64,000 bases of DNA. It comes from an uncultured bacterium. GTDB taxonomy: Bacteria; Vulcanimicrobiota; Xenobia; Xenobiales; Xenobiaceae. The translations under genes were made by a program, and so were the position numbers. Location of the stretch: positions 1-64,000 of the forward strand of contig CAKTUZ010000013.1 of NCBI GenBank assembly GCA_934621605.1, in the 5' to 3' direction. Shown here piece after piece: positions 45,742 through 53,049 of this stretch. The notes under the pieces were generated by a model that saw nothing but the letters and a program-made list of their open reading frames with translations, did no database searches and had not been told where the DNA came from. Within the stretch, counting starts at the first letter, position 1. Every line of letters begins with the position of its first letter.

Positions 45742-45945
45742 GGGGGCAGAGGAGCGCACGGGCGAACAAACAATGCCAACTTGGTAGTTTGTTCAGGGAG
45801 TGAAACCTCTGGCGGCTACCCATCGACACGCGGGCGAATGTGTCGACCCAGCGGCCTCTGCGCAACTTTTTTCTATAAAAAGCCCTCGTGGCGTTTGCGG
45901 TTAGTTCTTGTGTTTTGAGATTAGCGCAACGCTACGAGGGCTTTC
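45742..45945 (+). ncRNA. Candidate structured RNA 1, unknown class
   Basis: A GC-rich island in an AT-rich spacer, preceded by an extended -10. GGCAGAGG near the 5' end pairs with CCTCTGC at about 45857-45863. Inside are a hairpin GAACAAAC/GTTTGTTC, whose upper part TGCCA/TGGTA pairs again, and a hairpin TCGACAC/GTGTCGA. CGGGCGAA occurs twice at the bases of these arms, and a third, weaker arm lies between. Then comes TTTTTT and a long terminator hairpin. It does not match tmRNA, RNase P RNA, SRP RNA or the common riboswitches by eye. It may be a free small RNA. The class is unknown. Confidence 0.5.
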
Positions 45946-45950
45946 TTTGT
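45876..45950 (+). terminator. Terminator of RNA 1 (long hairpin)
   Basis: AAAGCCCTCGT, GCGTT and GCG on the left pair with CGC, ACGC and ACGAGGGCTTT on the right around a loop of about 25 bases. The tail is TTTCTTTG on + and TTTTT on -. Its right arm is repeated at the end of the three-gene cassette. Confidence 0.75.
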
Positions 45951-45963
45951 GTCGGCAAATTTA
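45931..45963 (+). repeat. Cassette-flanking direct repeat, left copy
   Basis: GCTACGAGGGCTTTCTTTGT then GTCGGCAAATTTA. The right copy at 48519-48551 shares the first 20 bases exactly and the rest with one change and a two-base indel. The two copies enclose the promoter, leader and three paralogous genes. Confidence 0.8.
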
Positions 45964-46021
45964 TGCTTTTCTTTAGGGCAAATGTGGAAAAAAAGTAGGC
46001 GGCAAGTGGTGACAAAATCTG

Positions 46022-46050
46022 TTGACTGTGTCGTCTTTAGCTGGTATAAT
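46022..46050 (+). promoter_or_regulatory. Near-consensus promoter of the three-gene cassette
   Basis: TTGACT, a 17-base spacer, then TATAAT, with TGG directly before the -10 (extended -10). This is the best sigma-70-type promoter in the window. Transcription should start at about 46057. Confidence 0.85.
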
Positions 46051-46056
46051 AAAGGT

Positions 46057-46241
46057 GCATTCGTAATGCTAAAAAATATTTTAACATAGACAAAATTATT
46101 AAATGAACCAAAAATGTGCTATAAAATAGCAGGCGAACGTATGTTCGTTAGCTAAAAAATGATTTAATACTAAGATTAAATAAGCAAATGAACTAAAACT
46201 TATTACGATATGAAATAACAGCCCTACGAATGCGATTTTTT
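46057..46241 (+). ncRNA. Candidate leader or free RNA 2 closed by a 5'-3' stem and T run
   Basis: The first transcribed bases, GCATTCGTA (46057-46065), are exactly complementary to TACGAATGC (46225-46233), which is followed by GATTTTTTATT. The long-range stem with T run would form a terminator enclosing about 160 AT-rich bases. Internal hairpins include GCTAT/ATAGC and CGAAC/GTTCG. Either it is a self-terminating small RNA of about 185 bases or an attenuator leader for the gene at 46261. The AGGAGG for that gene lies just after the T run. Confidence 0.5.
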
Positions 46242-46260
46242 ATTAAAAGGAGGCATGAAT

Positions 46261-46977
46261 ATGCCTTATAATATAAGTCCCTATGATTGGGATGCTGATA
46301 ACGGCAATTTTTCTTATGGCCGTACCGAGCCCGATTGCGTTTTACCTTACGGGCAAGGATACTGCAACGTAGAGCCTTTGTTGGAAGTTAATTTCTTTGG
46401 CAAAGTACTCACTAAGCTTGATGAGGATGAAAATGGAGACTTTTCATTTTGGTTTAACCCTAAGACAGACAAAATTAAACACGCTATTAGGGTTAAGATC
46501 TGCTGGGATATTGCAAGGTTTAATGAAGAAACTTCCTGTTCTCTTGCACTTCATGGAGAATATAAGTATAAACATTCTCCTAAAGCGCCGCATGTGAGTA
46601 AAAAAAGGATTGATAATGCCATTGAATTCTTTAAGCGTCGTAAGGTTCTTTTTGCGGCTGTTTGGGAAGGGTGTTTAGATATTGAATACCTTCATGCTTA
46701 TTTGTGTGAAGATCTAAGCTTTGAACAACTTTTGGACCGTTTCAAATTTGAAGATGTTCACGAAGTTGATGCTAACCGAACTAAAAAACGGCGTAGACGG
46801 CAGTCCAACGATGCTGATAAAGGACGTATTATAGAGACGGGGACTTCCAAAAAGAAGAGGCTTTTGTCTAAATACAATGAGTTAAAAACACAGTATCCTC
46901 CCGAAAGCCATCATGATGAGGTGCTTCTGTTAGAATCTGTTGTCAACGATTTCGGCTTTTTCAATATGAATGATTAA
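46261..46977 (+). CDS. Unknown protein, first member of a three-paralogue cassette
   Basis: Not recognised. 238 residues. The ATG at 46261 is seven bases after AGGAGG; the ATG at 46255 is only one base away from it and so unlikely. The N-terminal half is beta-rich (DFSFWFNP, AIRVKICWDI, ALHGEYKYKHSP) and is followed by the helix FFKRRKVLFAAVWEG. Then comes a basic linker (KKRRRRQS, KKKRLLSKY) and an acidic end LLLESVVNDFGFFNMND. All these blocks recur in the next two genes. Soluble, no signal peptide. The basic linker would allow nucleic-acid binding; that is a guess. Confidence 0.75.
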   Translation: MPYNISPYDWDADNGNFSYGRTEPDCVLPYGQGYCNVEPLLEVNFFGKVLTKLDEDENGDFSFWFNPKTDKIKHAIRVKICWDIARFNEETSCSLALHGEYKYKHSPKAPHVSKKRIDNAIEFFKRRKVLFAAVWEGCLDIEYLHAYLCEDLSFEQLLDRFKFEDVHEVDANRTKKRRRRQSNDADKGRIIETGTSKKKRLLSKYNELKTQYPPESHHDEVLLLESVVNDFGFFNMND

Positions 46978-47014
46978 CTAGTAGCTATTAACGTGCTATA
47001 TGGCTGTAGGCTTG

Positions 47015-47730
47015 TAGCTGTCTTGCTTTAGCTTGCAGCCCGGTTTTCTTTAGTGGAGAGTAGTAGATATGCCTGTAAGAGAAAAATCATATTTGACTTA
47101 TGAAGATAGTCTTTGGGGATATGAGTTTGTAGAAGGGAGAAGAATTGAAACCGATCATGTGGATTTTTCATTCTATTATAACTATAATCCCGATTTCCGG
47201 TTTAAGAATATTGTAGTTAAAATATATTGGGAAAGAGATACATGGCATTCGTCCAAGGAACTTGAAGAAATTCCTTCAGGATGGATGCATTTGAGCGGCG
47301 ATTATAAATATGAAGGTGAATCTCCTTCGGAGGATCAAGAGGTCAGTGCAAAACTATTAGAACAAGCTAGAGCTTTCTTCCGTAAATACAAAGTACTCTT
47401 TATCGCGGATTGGTATGACGAAAGATCTATAATTCACTCTATCGCTAGAAATTACTTACGTGGATATTATAAAAATTTCTACAGAATTTTAGATGATTTA
47501 TGGTACGGTGGCATAGTTGATGATGTCGAAAATGACAAAAGAAGCGTAAGATCGACAAGAAAAAGAAAGAATTTTTTAAGGAATGAAAGACGTTTTATAA
47601 GGAAATTTGCTCAAGCTAAATGCAAAGGCGCCCATAGCGATTTGCTCAGCGATTTGCAAAATTTGGCCATTTTAGAAGATACGATTCGCCAACAAAAACT
47701 TTTTGATATGTGCGACTAATAGAAGGCCCT
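47015..47730 (+). repeat. Tandem duplication unit 1
   Basis: The unit runs from TAGCTGTCTTGCTTTAGC to AGAAGGCCCT and holds a leader, ribosome binding site and gene. The next unit begins at once with the same leader. The junction cuts the terminator of the parental unit after GGCCCT. Confidence 0.9.
47069..47719 (+). CDS. Unknown protein, tandem paralogue 1
   Basis: 216 residues. Homologous to the gene at 46261 in VDFSFYYNYNPDF, VVKIYWERD, LSGDYKYEGESP and FFRKYKVLFIADWYDE, and at the end LAILEDTIRQQKLFDMCD. Nearly identical to the next gene over the first 130 residues. The C-terminal third is Arg/Lys-rich (STRKRKNFLRNERRFIRK). GGAGAG lies eight bases before the ATG. No known domain. Confidence 0.75.
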   Translation: MPVREKSYLTYEDSLWGYEFVEGRRIETDHVDFSFYYNYNPDFRFKNIVVKIYWERDTWHSSKELEEIPSGWMHLSGDYKYEGESPSEDQEVSAKLLEQARAFFRKYKVLFIADWYDERSIIHSIARNYLRGYYKNFYRILDDLWYGGIVDDVENDKRSVRSTRKRKNFLRNERRFIRKFAQAKCKGAHSDLLSDLQNLAILEDTIRQQKLFDMCD

Positions 47731-48500
47731 TAGCTGTCTTGCTTTAGCTTGCAGCCCAGTTTTCTTTAATGGAGAGTAGTATATATGCCTGTAAGAGAAA
47801 AACCATATCTGACTTATGAAGATAGCCTTTGGGGATATGAGTTTGTAGAAGGGAGAAAAATTGAAACCGATCATGTGGATTTTTCATTCTATTATAACTA
47901 TAATCCCGATTTCCGGTTTAAGAATATTGTAGTTAAAATATATTGGGAAAGAGATACATGGTATTCGTCCAAGGACCTTGAAGAAATTCCTTCTGGATGG
48001 ATGCATTTGAGCGGCGATTATAAATATGAAGGTGAATCTCCTTCGGAGGATCAAGAGGCCAGTGCAAAACTATTGGAACAAGCTAGAGCTTTCTTCCGTA
48101 AATACAAAGTACTGTTTGTCGCGGATTGGTATGATGAAAGGGGTATAATTCGTTCTGTCGCTAGAAATTACTTATGTGGATATTGTAGTAGATGTTATAA
48201 AAAATTTTACAAAATTTTAGATAATTTATGGTACGGCGGCATAGCTGATGATGTTGAAAATGACATACCGGTAGGAACAAGAAAGAATTTTTTAAGGAAT
48301 AGAAAGCGTTATAAAAAGAGAGCGGCTCGAAATGAGAAAAAATTTTTAAGGAATAGAAGGCGTTTTATAAGGAAATTTGCTCAAGCTAAACGCAAAGGCG
48401 CCCATAGCGATTTGCCCGGCGATTTGCAAAATTTTGCCATTTTAGAAGATACTATTCGCCAACAAAAACTTTTTGATATGTGCGACTAATAGAAGGCCCT
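47731..48500 (+). repeat. Tandem duplication unit 2
   Basis: Second copy of the unit at 47015-47730, 54 bases longer because of an insertion of 18 codons in the gene. Its end keeps the intact terminator (GGCCCTCG) that unit 1 has lost. Confidence 0.9.
47785..48489 (+). CDS. Unknown protein, tandem paralogue 2
   Basis: 234 residues; the sister of the preceding gene. It differs by single changes in the first 130 residues and by an 18-residue expansion of the basic region, where RKNFLRNRKRYKKRAARNEK is followed by a near repeat, KFLRNRRRFIRK. It also has two extra cysteines (GYCSRCYKK). The strong likeness shows a recent duplication; the expansion suggests that the basic part evolves fast. Function unknown. 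Confidence 0.75.
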   Translation: MPVREKPYLTYEDSLWGYEFVEGRKIETDHVDFSFYYNYNPDFRFKNIVVKIYWERDTWYSSKDLEEIPSGWMHLSGDYKYEGESPSEDQEASAKLLEQARAFFRKYKVLFVADWYDERGIIRSVARNYLCGYCSRCYKKFYKILDNLWYGGIADDVENDIPVGTRKNFLRNRKRYKKRAARNEKKFLRNRRRFIRKFAQAKRKGAHSDLPGDLQNFAILEDTIRQQKLFDMCD

Positions 48501-48540
48501 CGCAGTGATATAAATTTAGCTACGAGGGCTTTCTTTGTAT
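48492..48540 (+). terminator. Terminator of the three-gene cassette
   Basis: GGCCCTCG pairs with CGAGGGCT around a loop of about 23 bases, followed by TTCTTTG. The right arm lies in the repeat shared with the terminator of RNA 1. Confidence 0.75.
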
Positions 48541-48551
48541 CGGTGCAAATT
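48519..48551 (+). repeat. Cassette-flanking direct repeat, right copy
   Basis: GCTACGAGGGCTTTCTTTGT then ATCGGTGCAAATT, matching 45931-45963. It marks the right border of the cassette, just before the stop of the minus-strand methyltransferase gene. Confidence 0.8.
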
Positions 48552-48560
48552 TTGTAGCAC

Positions 48561-49145
48561 CTACTTCTCTTTAGTACAAATATAGACAAAGGCCGGCGGC
48601 AAATTGCCCCAAACTACGCGTGACTTTTCTACTTTGGCAAACTTTGAGCGTATTTTTTGAGCAAACCTGTGTCCAGCTGGCAGCAATAGTCCTTGGAGGT
48701 AAGCAAATGTAACAAATTTGCCTCCTGGTTGCAAATATTGCAAAACTGGGGCCAGCAACATATCTTGCAATTGCTCATCGAAAGCAGCCCAGGGAAGCCC
48801 GCTTACTATAGCGTCTACACTTTGAAGGTTGCGCTCTTGTAAAAGACGGGGAAGCTCTGCTGCAGAATTACAACATATATCAGCTTCTGGCAATTCGCGC
48901 TTAAGTACTTCCACTAATGATTCGTTTTGCTCTATAGAGAAAAAGGCTGCTTCGGCAGGCTTGCGTTTTAAAATCTCTCTGGTAAATACGCCTGTACCGG
49001 CTCCGAATTCAACAATCACTTGAGCTTGTTCTACGTTAGCTTGAGTAACAATCTCTCTGGCTAATTCTTGCGAGCTAGGATAAATAGCCCCTACTTGGGT
49101 TGGTTTCCTGAAAAATTCGCATAAAAATGCTAAAGCGTCATTCAT
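48561..49145 (-). CDS. SAM-dependent methyltransferase, phospholipid N-methyltransferase-like
   Basis: 194 residues, class I methyltransferase. VIVEFGAGTGVFTREIL is the SAM glycine loop, FFSIEQNESLV gives motif 2, and AIVSGLPWAAF replaces the N/D-P-P-x motif. WGNLPPAFVYICTK at the end is typical of PmtA-like phosphatidylethanolamine N-methyltransferases. The FFRKPTQVGAIYPSS start also fits that group. The lipid substrate is inferred; it might modify another small molecule. Confidence 0.85.
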   Translation of the reverse strand: MNDALAFLCEFFRKPTQVGAIYPSSQELAREIVTQANVEQAQVIVEFGAGTGVFTREILKRKPAEAAFFSIEQNESLVEVLKRELPEADICCNSAAELPRLLQERNLQSVDAIVSGLPWAAFDEQLQDMLLAPVLQYLQPGGKFVTFAYLQGLLLPAGHRFAQKIRSKFAKVEKSRVVWGNLPPAFVYICTKEK

Positions 49146-49388
49146 AGTATTGTTGCCCGGGAAAGACTCCTAGTTTGGTGTCGCCGCCAATAATAGCACA
49201 GAACGATATTGCAGACAAATATTATAAGCTTATCGGCTAACATACGAGCTGTAGAGTCGTCCAGAATTGCCTCTTGGCTATAAATTGTATCAGCCCTTTT
49301 GAGCAGGTAAAAGTAGATTTTTTAGCCAATTCTGCATCTCTGTCTTGAGACGGGAAAGCATAATGAAAAATCGTTTGGAGTTGCTGAT

Positions 49389-52226
49389 ATGGCAGATGAA
49401 CGTCAGATTTTAGTCGCTAGTTTGCGCGAACATTTTGAAGGTATTATTGAAGCTACCGATCTTTTTTTACAAAATTTAAGCGCAGATAATGGCAGCCAAG
49501 AAGAACTGGAGGCCGCTCGTGGCGCGAATAGTGTTCTTAAGTCTGAATGTGCCGATTGGCGCAAACGAGCTTTAGAAACTAAAGGAGCGCTCAAAGAGTT
49601 AAAAAGTCAATTTACCGAGCTGGAACAGCGCTCTGACAAAATGCGGCGGCTTTGTATCGCAGCTGTCGGCAGTTTACAAAAATATGCTCCCGAATTGTAT
49701 GCAAAATATCACGCTGAATTGTCCAGCTTGATTGGCACTGTCGAAGCCGCCGCCGAGCCTGCCACTGAAGCCGCTATCGAGCCTGCCGCCGAAGCCGCCG
49801 CCGAGCCTGCCGCCGAAGCTGTTGCCGAGCCTGCCGCCGAAGCTGTTGCCGAGCCTACCGCCGAAGCCGCCGCCGAAGCTACTGCCGAGCCTGCTGCCGA
49901 GCCTGCCGCTGAACCTGCTGCCGAAGCCGCCGCTGAGCCTGCCGCCGAAGCTGTTGCCGAGCCTGCTGCCGAAGCGACTGTCGAAGCTGTCGCCGAGCCT
50001 GCCGCTGAGCCTGCCGCCGAAGCTACTGCCGAGTCTGCTGCCGAAGCAGCAGCTACTTTGAAAAAGCCACTTAAACATGCCGATCCTAAAGCGGCTTTGC
50101 GGGAACTTGTGAAAGTTTCTATATCTGCTGGACGCGGCCCAAAAGGTTTAAAAGAAACTGGCGGCGGGCGGCGCTTAAAAAAGGCTGCTAGAGCTGCGAC
50201 AATTGAAGTGACTGTTGCCAATGACTCCACCCCCAGCTCTGAGGAAATTTCTGATAAGCCTGACCCGGCTGCGGCCGGTACAAATTTAACAACATCTGCT
50301 GCTATTGTAATTAAACCTGAGGCCGAACTTACTGTCGAGTCTGCTGCCGAGCCTGCCGCTGAAGTAGCCACTGAGTCTGTAGCCGAAACTGCCATCGAAC
50401 CTGCAGTCGAAGTCGCTACTGAACCAGCTGCTGAAGCTGTCGAACTTGTCTCTGAAGTCGTTACTGAGCCTGCCGCTGAAGCTGTAGAAGAACCTGAAGA
50501 AGAGCCTATAATTAATAATAGTAAGCTTAAATTGCCTATGTTTACTGTCGGTAGGCTGAAGGATCGTTTGGAAGTGACTCTTGATGCAGTTCTGGCCGAC
50601 AAATTAGCCGAAATTAGTGATATTATTGAACAAACTGAAGAAGCAGAGAAATTGCCTACCCTTGAGTTGCTGCCGCAAGCGGGAGAAGATATTCATTTTA
50701 CGGTCAGCAGTGAGCAGCAAGTTATAGATGAAGTTAAAGCCGGTCTTAAGCTCTCAGAAAATGGTGAATATGATTATGCTTTAGCTAAGTTTGCTAAGTT
50801 GCTTAAACAAGACAGCTATATTCTCCAACCCAACTTGGCTATTTTACATAATTATGTCAACATGGCCCGTTGGGAAGATGCCTATAAAGCTGGCTTGCCT
50901 TTGCTTTATGATACTTTTGGTACTGATTATTGGGAGGACTACGTCAAAGATTTGGCTCAGGCTGTTATCAACAAAATGGCTGTTTGCAGTTCCGAAACTG
51001 AGCTTAAAAAGTTACTTTTTGTCCTGGCTTTAATTTCTGCAAAATTCCCGGTCACTGCTCGTAAATTCTTGCGTTTGGCTGATTCTGTGTCGAGTAAATT
51101 TGCCGAAGAAGCTGTTTTACACTATTATCTGCTTAAAGTGGGCGTAACTTCGGCTAGCATTGATCATACAGTTGAATCGTTGAAAGAAATTACAACTTGT
51201 CCGGAACTTTTTGACGAACTTTTTGAGCAAGCTAAAAATCCTGTCAACAACAAATATCGACCTGTTTTAAATATGATTGAAGCCCTTTATCTTGAAAGTA
51301 AGGATAAAGCTAAGGCTGTAGAAGATAAAACCGAAAGTTTGATACCATTGAGCCCGGTGCAAATCTCGCCGGTTGATATGGAACGCTACCATAGTAAAGC
51401 AACGGCTGGAAAGATTGTGGAGTTTATGCTAGATAAACTTTTCCCTGAAGCTAGTTTCGACCCCCCAGCTTGTCCGGAGCGTTTTAACAGCATACTTGAC
51501 GAAACCAAACTTATTCCTTTCAATTTTAAGTCGGCTGAACTCTTCGAACGTTTAAATGCACGCATTTGCAAATTTACTAATGTAGATTTGCGCTATTACG
51601 ACGGACAAGAACAGTTCTTTATAAAAGCTTTTAATTGCGAAAAAGGCAAAATTTTTGTACTGCACAAAAAGATGGCCGAGTTTACGATAGCTGAGCAGCA
51701 ATTTATCATTTTACGTAAATGTTTCCAGCTTTATCATCATCATACGCAGCTTTGGTATTCTCGCATGTCCTTAGATGATACGATGATGTGTAAATTACTC
51801 GGCACTGTAGTAAAGATGTGCGTTAAGAGCGGTATAGAAGCGGCCGAGTCTTGGCTTAAGGTTGTTGACAATTATGATGCCGATACTCCCAATCTTTACA
51901 GGAGAATATCTGAAACAATTACTCACTTGTATCGAATTACTGACTATGAGCCTTTTTTGATTCTGAAGGAATTTTTGTTCGCTAGACGTCCTTTTACGGC
52001 AGTACTAGATGGTGATGCTAACAGATTCGCCGCTAAGGCTGTAGGTATAACTGAAGCTTCTTACGGATTAGCGCGTTTATTTGCCGGTATGCGTTCCGAT
52101 TACGAAATTCTGGCACAGGACGGTTTCTGTGCTTTGTATGCCGATCTGCAGACTAAAGATGAATTTCTGCGCAAGTCTTTGCAATTGCTGTGGATGTCTT
52201 ATTTGCAGAATGATGACTACATTTAG
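49389..52226 (+). CDS. Large protein with AEPA tetrad repeats and TPR-like C-terminal part
   Basis: 945 residues. An N-terminal coiled coil (about 20-100) is followed by an Ala/Glu/Pro tract (about 118-220) made of four-residue units AEPA, AEAV, AEAA, and a shorter second tract near 315-380. Between them is a basic, glycine-rich stretch (GRGPKGLKETGGGRRLKKA). From residue 440 there are TPR-like helices (SENGEYDYALAKFAKLLKQD). The last 250 residues (FFIKAFNCEKGKIFVLHKKM, FIILRKCFQLYHHHTQLWY) resemble the zincin-like region at the end of large TPR proteins in deltaproteobacteria, but without HExxH. Cytosolic; function unknown. The AP-rich tract resembles rigid linkers. Confidence 0.85.
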   Translation: MADERQILVASLREHFEGIIEATDLFLQNLSADNGSQEELEAARGANSVLKSECADWRKRALETKGALKELKSQFTELEQRSDKMRRLCIAAVGSLQKYAPELYAKYHAELSSLIGTVEAAAEPATEAAIEPAAEAAAEPAAEAVAEPAAEAVAEPTAEAAAEATAEPAAEPAAEPAAEAAAEPAAEAVAEPAAEATVEAVAEPAAEPAAEATAESAAEAAATLKKPLKHADPKAALRELVKVSISAGRGPKGLKETGGGRRLKKAARAATIEVTVANDSTPSSEEISDKPDPAAAGTNLTTSAAIVIKPEAELTVESAAEPAAEVATESVAETAIEPAVEVATEPAAEAVELVSEVVTEPAAEAVEEPEEEPIINNSKLKLPMFTVGRLKDRLEVTLDAVLADKLAEISDIIEQTEEAEKLPTLELLPQAGEDIHFTVSSEQQVIDEVKAGLKLSENGEYDYALAKFAKLLKQDSYILQPNLAILHNYVNMARWEDAYKAGLPLLYDTFGTDYWEDYVKDLAQAVINKMAVCSSETELKKLLFVLALISAKFPVTARKFLRLADSVSSKFAEEAVLHYYLLKVGVTSASIDHTVESLKEITTCPELFDELFEQAKNPVNNKYRPVLNMIEALYLESKDKAKAVEDKTESLIPLSPVQISPVDMERYHSKATAGKIVEFMLDKLFPEASFDPPACPERFNSILDETKLIPFNFKSAELFERLNARICKFTNVDLRYYDGQEQFFIKAFNCEKGKIFVLHKKMAEFTIAEQQFIILRKCFQLYHHHTQLWYSRMSLDDTMMCKLLGTVVKMCVKSGIEAAESWLKVVDNYDADTPNLYRRISETITHLYRITDYEPFLILKEFLFARRPFTAVLDGDANRFAAKAVGITEASYGLARLFAGMRSDYEILAQDGFCALYADLQTKDEFLRKSLQLLWMSYLQNDDYI
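49740..50060 (+). repeat. 12-base coding repeat tract (AEPA/AEAV units)
   Basis: About 25 imperfect units of GCCGAGCCTGCC or GCCGAAGCTGTT type in frame with the host gene. The tract is much richer in G and C than its surroundings and is open in other frames on both strands. Slippage here would change length in units of four residues and keep the frame. Confidence 0.9.
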
Positions 52227-52245
52227 TAGATAATGGAGAGTTGAT

Positions 52246-52959
52246 GTGAAAAAGTATCTAGCTGAGTTTATGGGTACGGCCATGCTAGTTTTTTTGGGCT
52301 GCGGCGCCGCTATTTTGCATAAAGTGCCTACCTCCAATGTAGGTTGTGGTTATTTGGGTGTAGCTATAGCCTTCGGTTTAGTACTTACGGCTATGGTCTA
52401 TTCCGTGGGGCCAGTTTCTGGCTGCCATCTTAATCCAGCCGTTTCTTTAGCTATGGTTATTTTGGGACGCATGGAAACCAAAGATTTTCTCGCTTATATG
52501 GTCGCTCAAGTTATGGGGGCTTTTGTGGGAGCTTTCCTTCTGTATGCCATTATAGGCAATCATGAAATTTTGGGGGTGGCCAACGGAGGGTTCGGGTGTA
52601 ATGGCTTTGGAGATGCTAGTAATACCAAAATAAGCGCCACTATGGCTTTTTTAACCGAAGTAGTACTTACTTTCTGTTTTGTGTCTACGGTTTTATTTGT
52701 TACTTCCAAGCCGGAATATGCCGGTGTGGCCGGTTTAGCTATCGGTTTGTGCTTAATTGCTGTCCATATTGTCGGTTTGCCTTTAACTGGCACTTCGGTC
52801 AATCCAGCTCGTAGTTTAGCCCCTGCTTGTATTAAGGGAGGGCGAGCTTTGGCTCAAGTTTGGGTTTTCCTTATCGCTCCTCTAATCGGTGGAGCTTTGG
52901 CTGCTTTCTACAATATGGCTTTGAGCAATGAAGAAGTAATTGTTGCCGAAGAAAAATAG
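52246..52959 (+). CDS. aqpZ: Aquaporin Z-like water channel
   Basis: 237 residues, six membrane segments plus two half-helices. The NPA boxes are HLNPAVSLAM (about 63-72) and TSVNPARSLAP (about 184-194). The histidine of VHIVGLPLTG and the arginine after the second NPA match the narrow filter of water-selective AqpZ, not GlpF. The GTG start has GGAGAG five bases upstream. It starts 19 bases after the large repeat protein gene, so the two may share a transcript. Confidence 0.93.
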   Translation: MKKYLAEFMGTAMLVFLGCGAAILHKVPTSNVGCGYLGVAIAFGLVLTAMVYSVGPVSGCHLNPAVSLAMVILGRMETKDFLAYMVAQVMGAFVGAFLLYAIIGNHEILGVANGGFGCNGFGDASNTKISATMAFLTEVVLTFCFVSTVLFVTSKPEYAGVAGLAIGLCLIAVHIVGLPLTGTSVNPARSLAPACIKGGRALAQVWVFLIAPLIGGALAAFYNMALSNEEVIVAEEK

Positions 52960-52982
52960 AGTGGATTTTTGACAGCTTAAGA

Positions 52983-53025
52983 AAATGCTTTCTCCTTGAT
53001 AATCAAGTAAGAAAGCATTTTTTTT
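52983..53025. terminator. Strong intrinsic terminator after aqpZ
   Basis: AAATGCTTTCT pairs with AGAAAGCATTT, with an inner stem CTTGAT/ATCAAG, followed by eight T. It also ends just before the stop of the convergent radical SAM gene. Confidence 0.92.
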
Positions 53026-53049
53026 AGAAAATCACAGTAGTATTGTTAG

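Larger units (their letters stand above)
45564..46254. other. Long non-coding stretch with two candidate RNAs
   Basis: About 690 bases without a credible gene. It holds an extended -10 promoter and candidate structured RNA 1 (45742-45945), a repeat shared with the downstream end of the cassette (45931-45963), a near-consensus promoter (46022-46050) and candidate leader RNA 2 (46057-46241). The small frames here cross these structures. Confidence 0.6.

Noticed and set aside
45742..45875. ZTP, SAH or cobalamin riboswitch identity for RNA 1
   Set aside because: Short matches (GGCGAACA, GAGGAGCGC, GUGAAACC) occur but not in the required order, and no downstream gene of these pathways follows.
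46261..48489. DUF4160-type toxin-antitoxin family for the three paralogues
   Set aside because: A weak likeness (GEYKY followed by a helix with W) is seen, but the HNPPHFHV hallmark is absent and the proteins are three times as long.
49709..50602. 297-residue minus-strand reading frame rich in Ser/Ala/Gly opposite the large repeat protein
   Set aside because: It is open only because the 12-base GCC-rich repeat lacks stops in several frames on both strands; it has no ribosome binding site or conserved motif.
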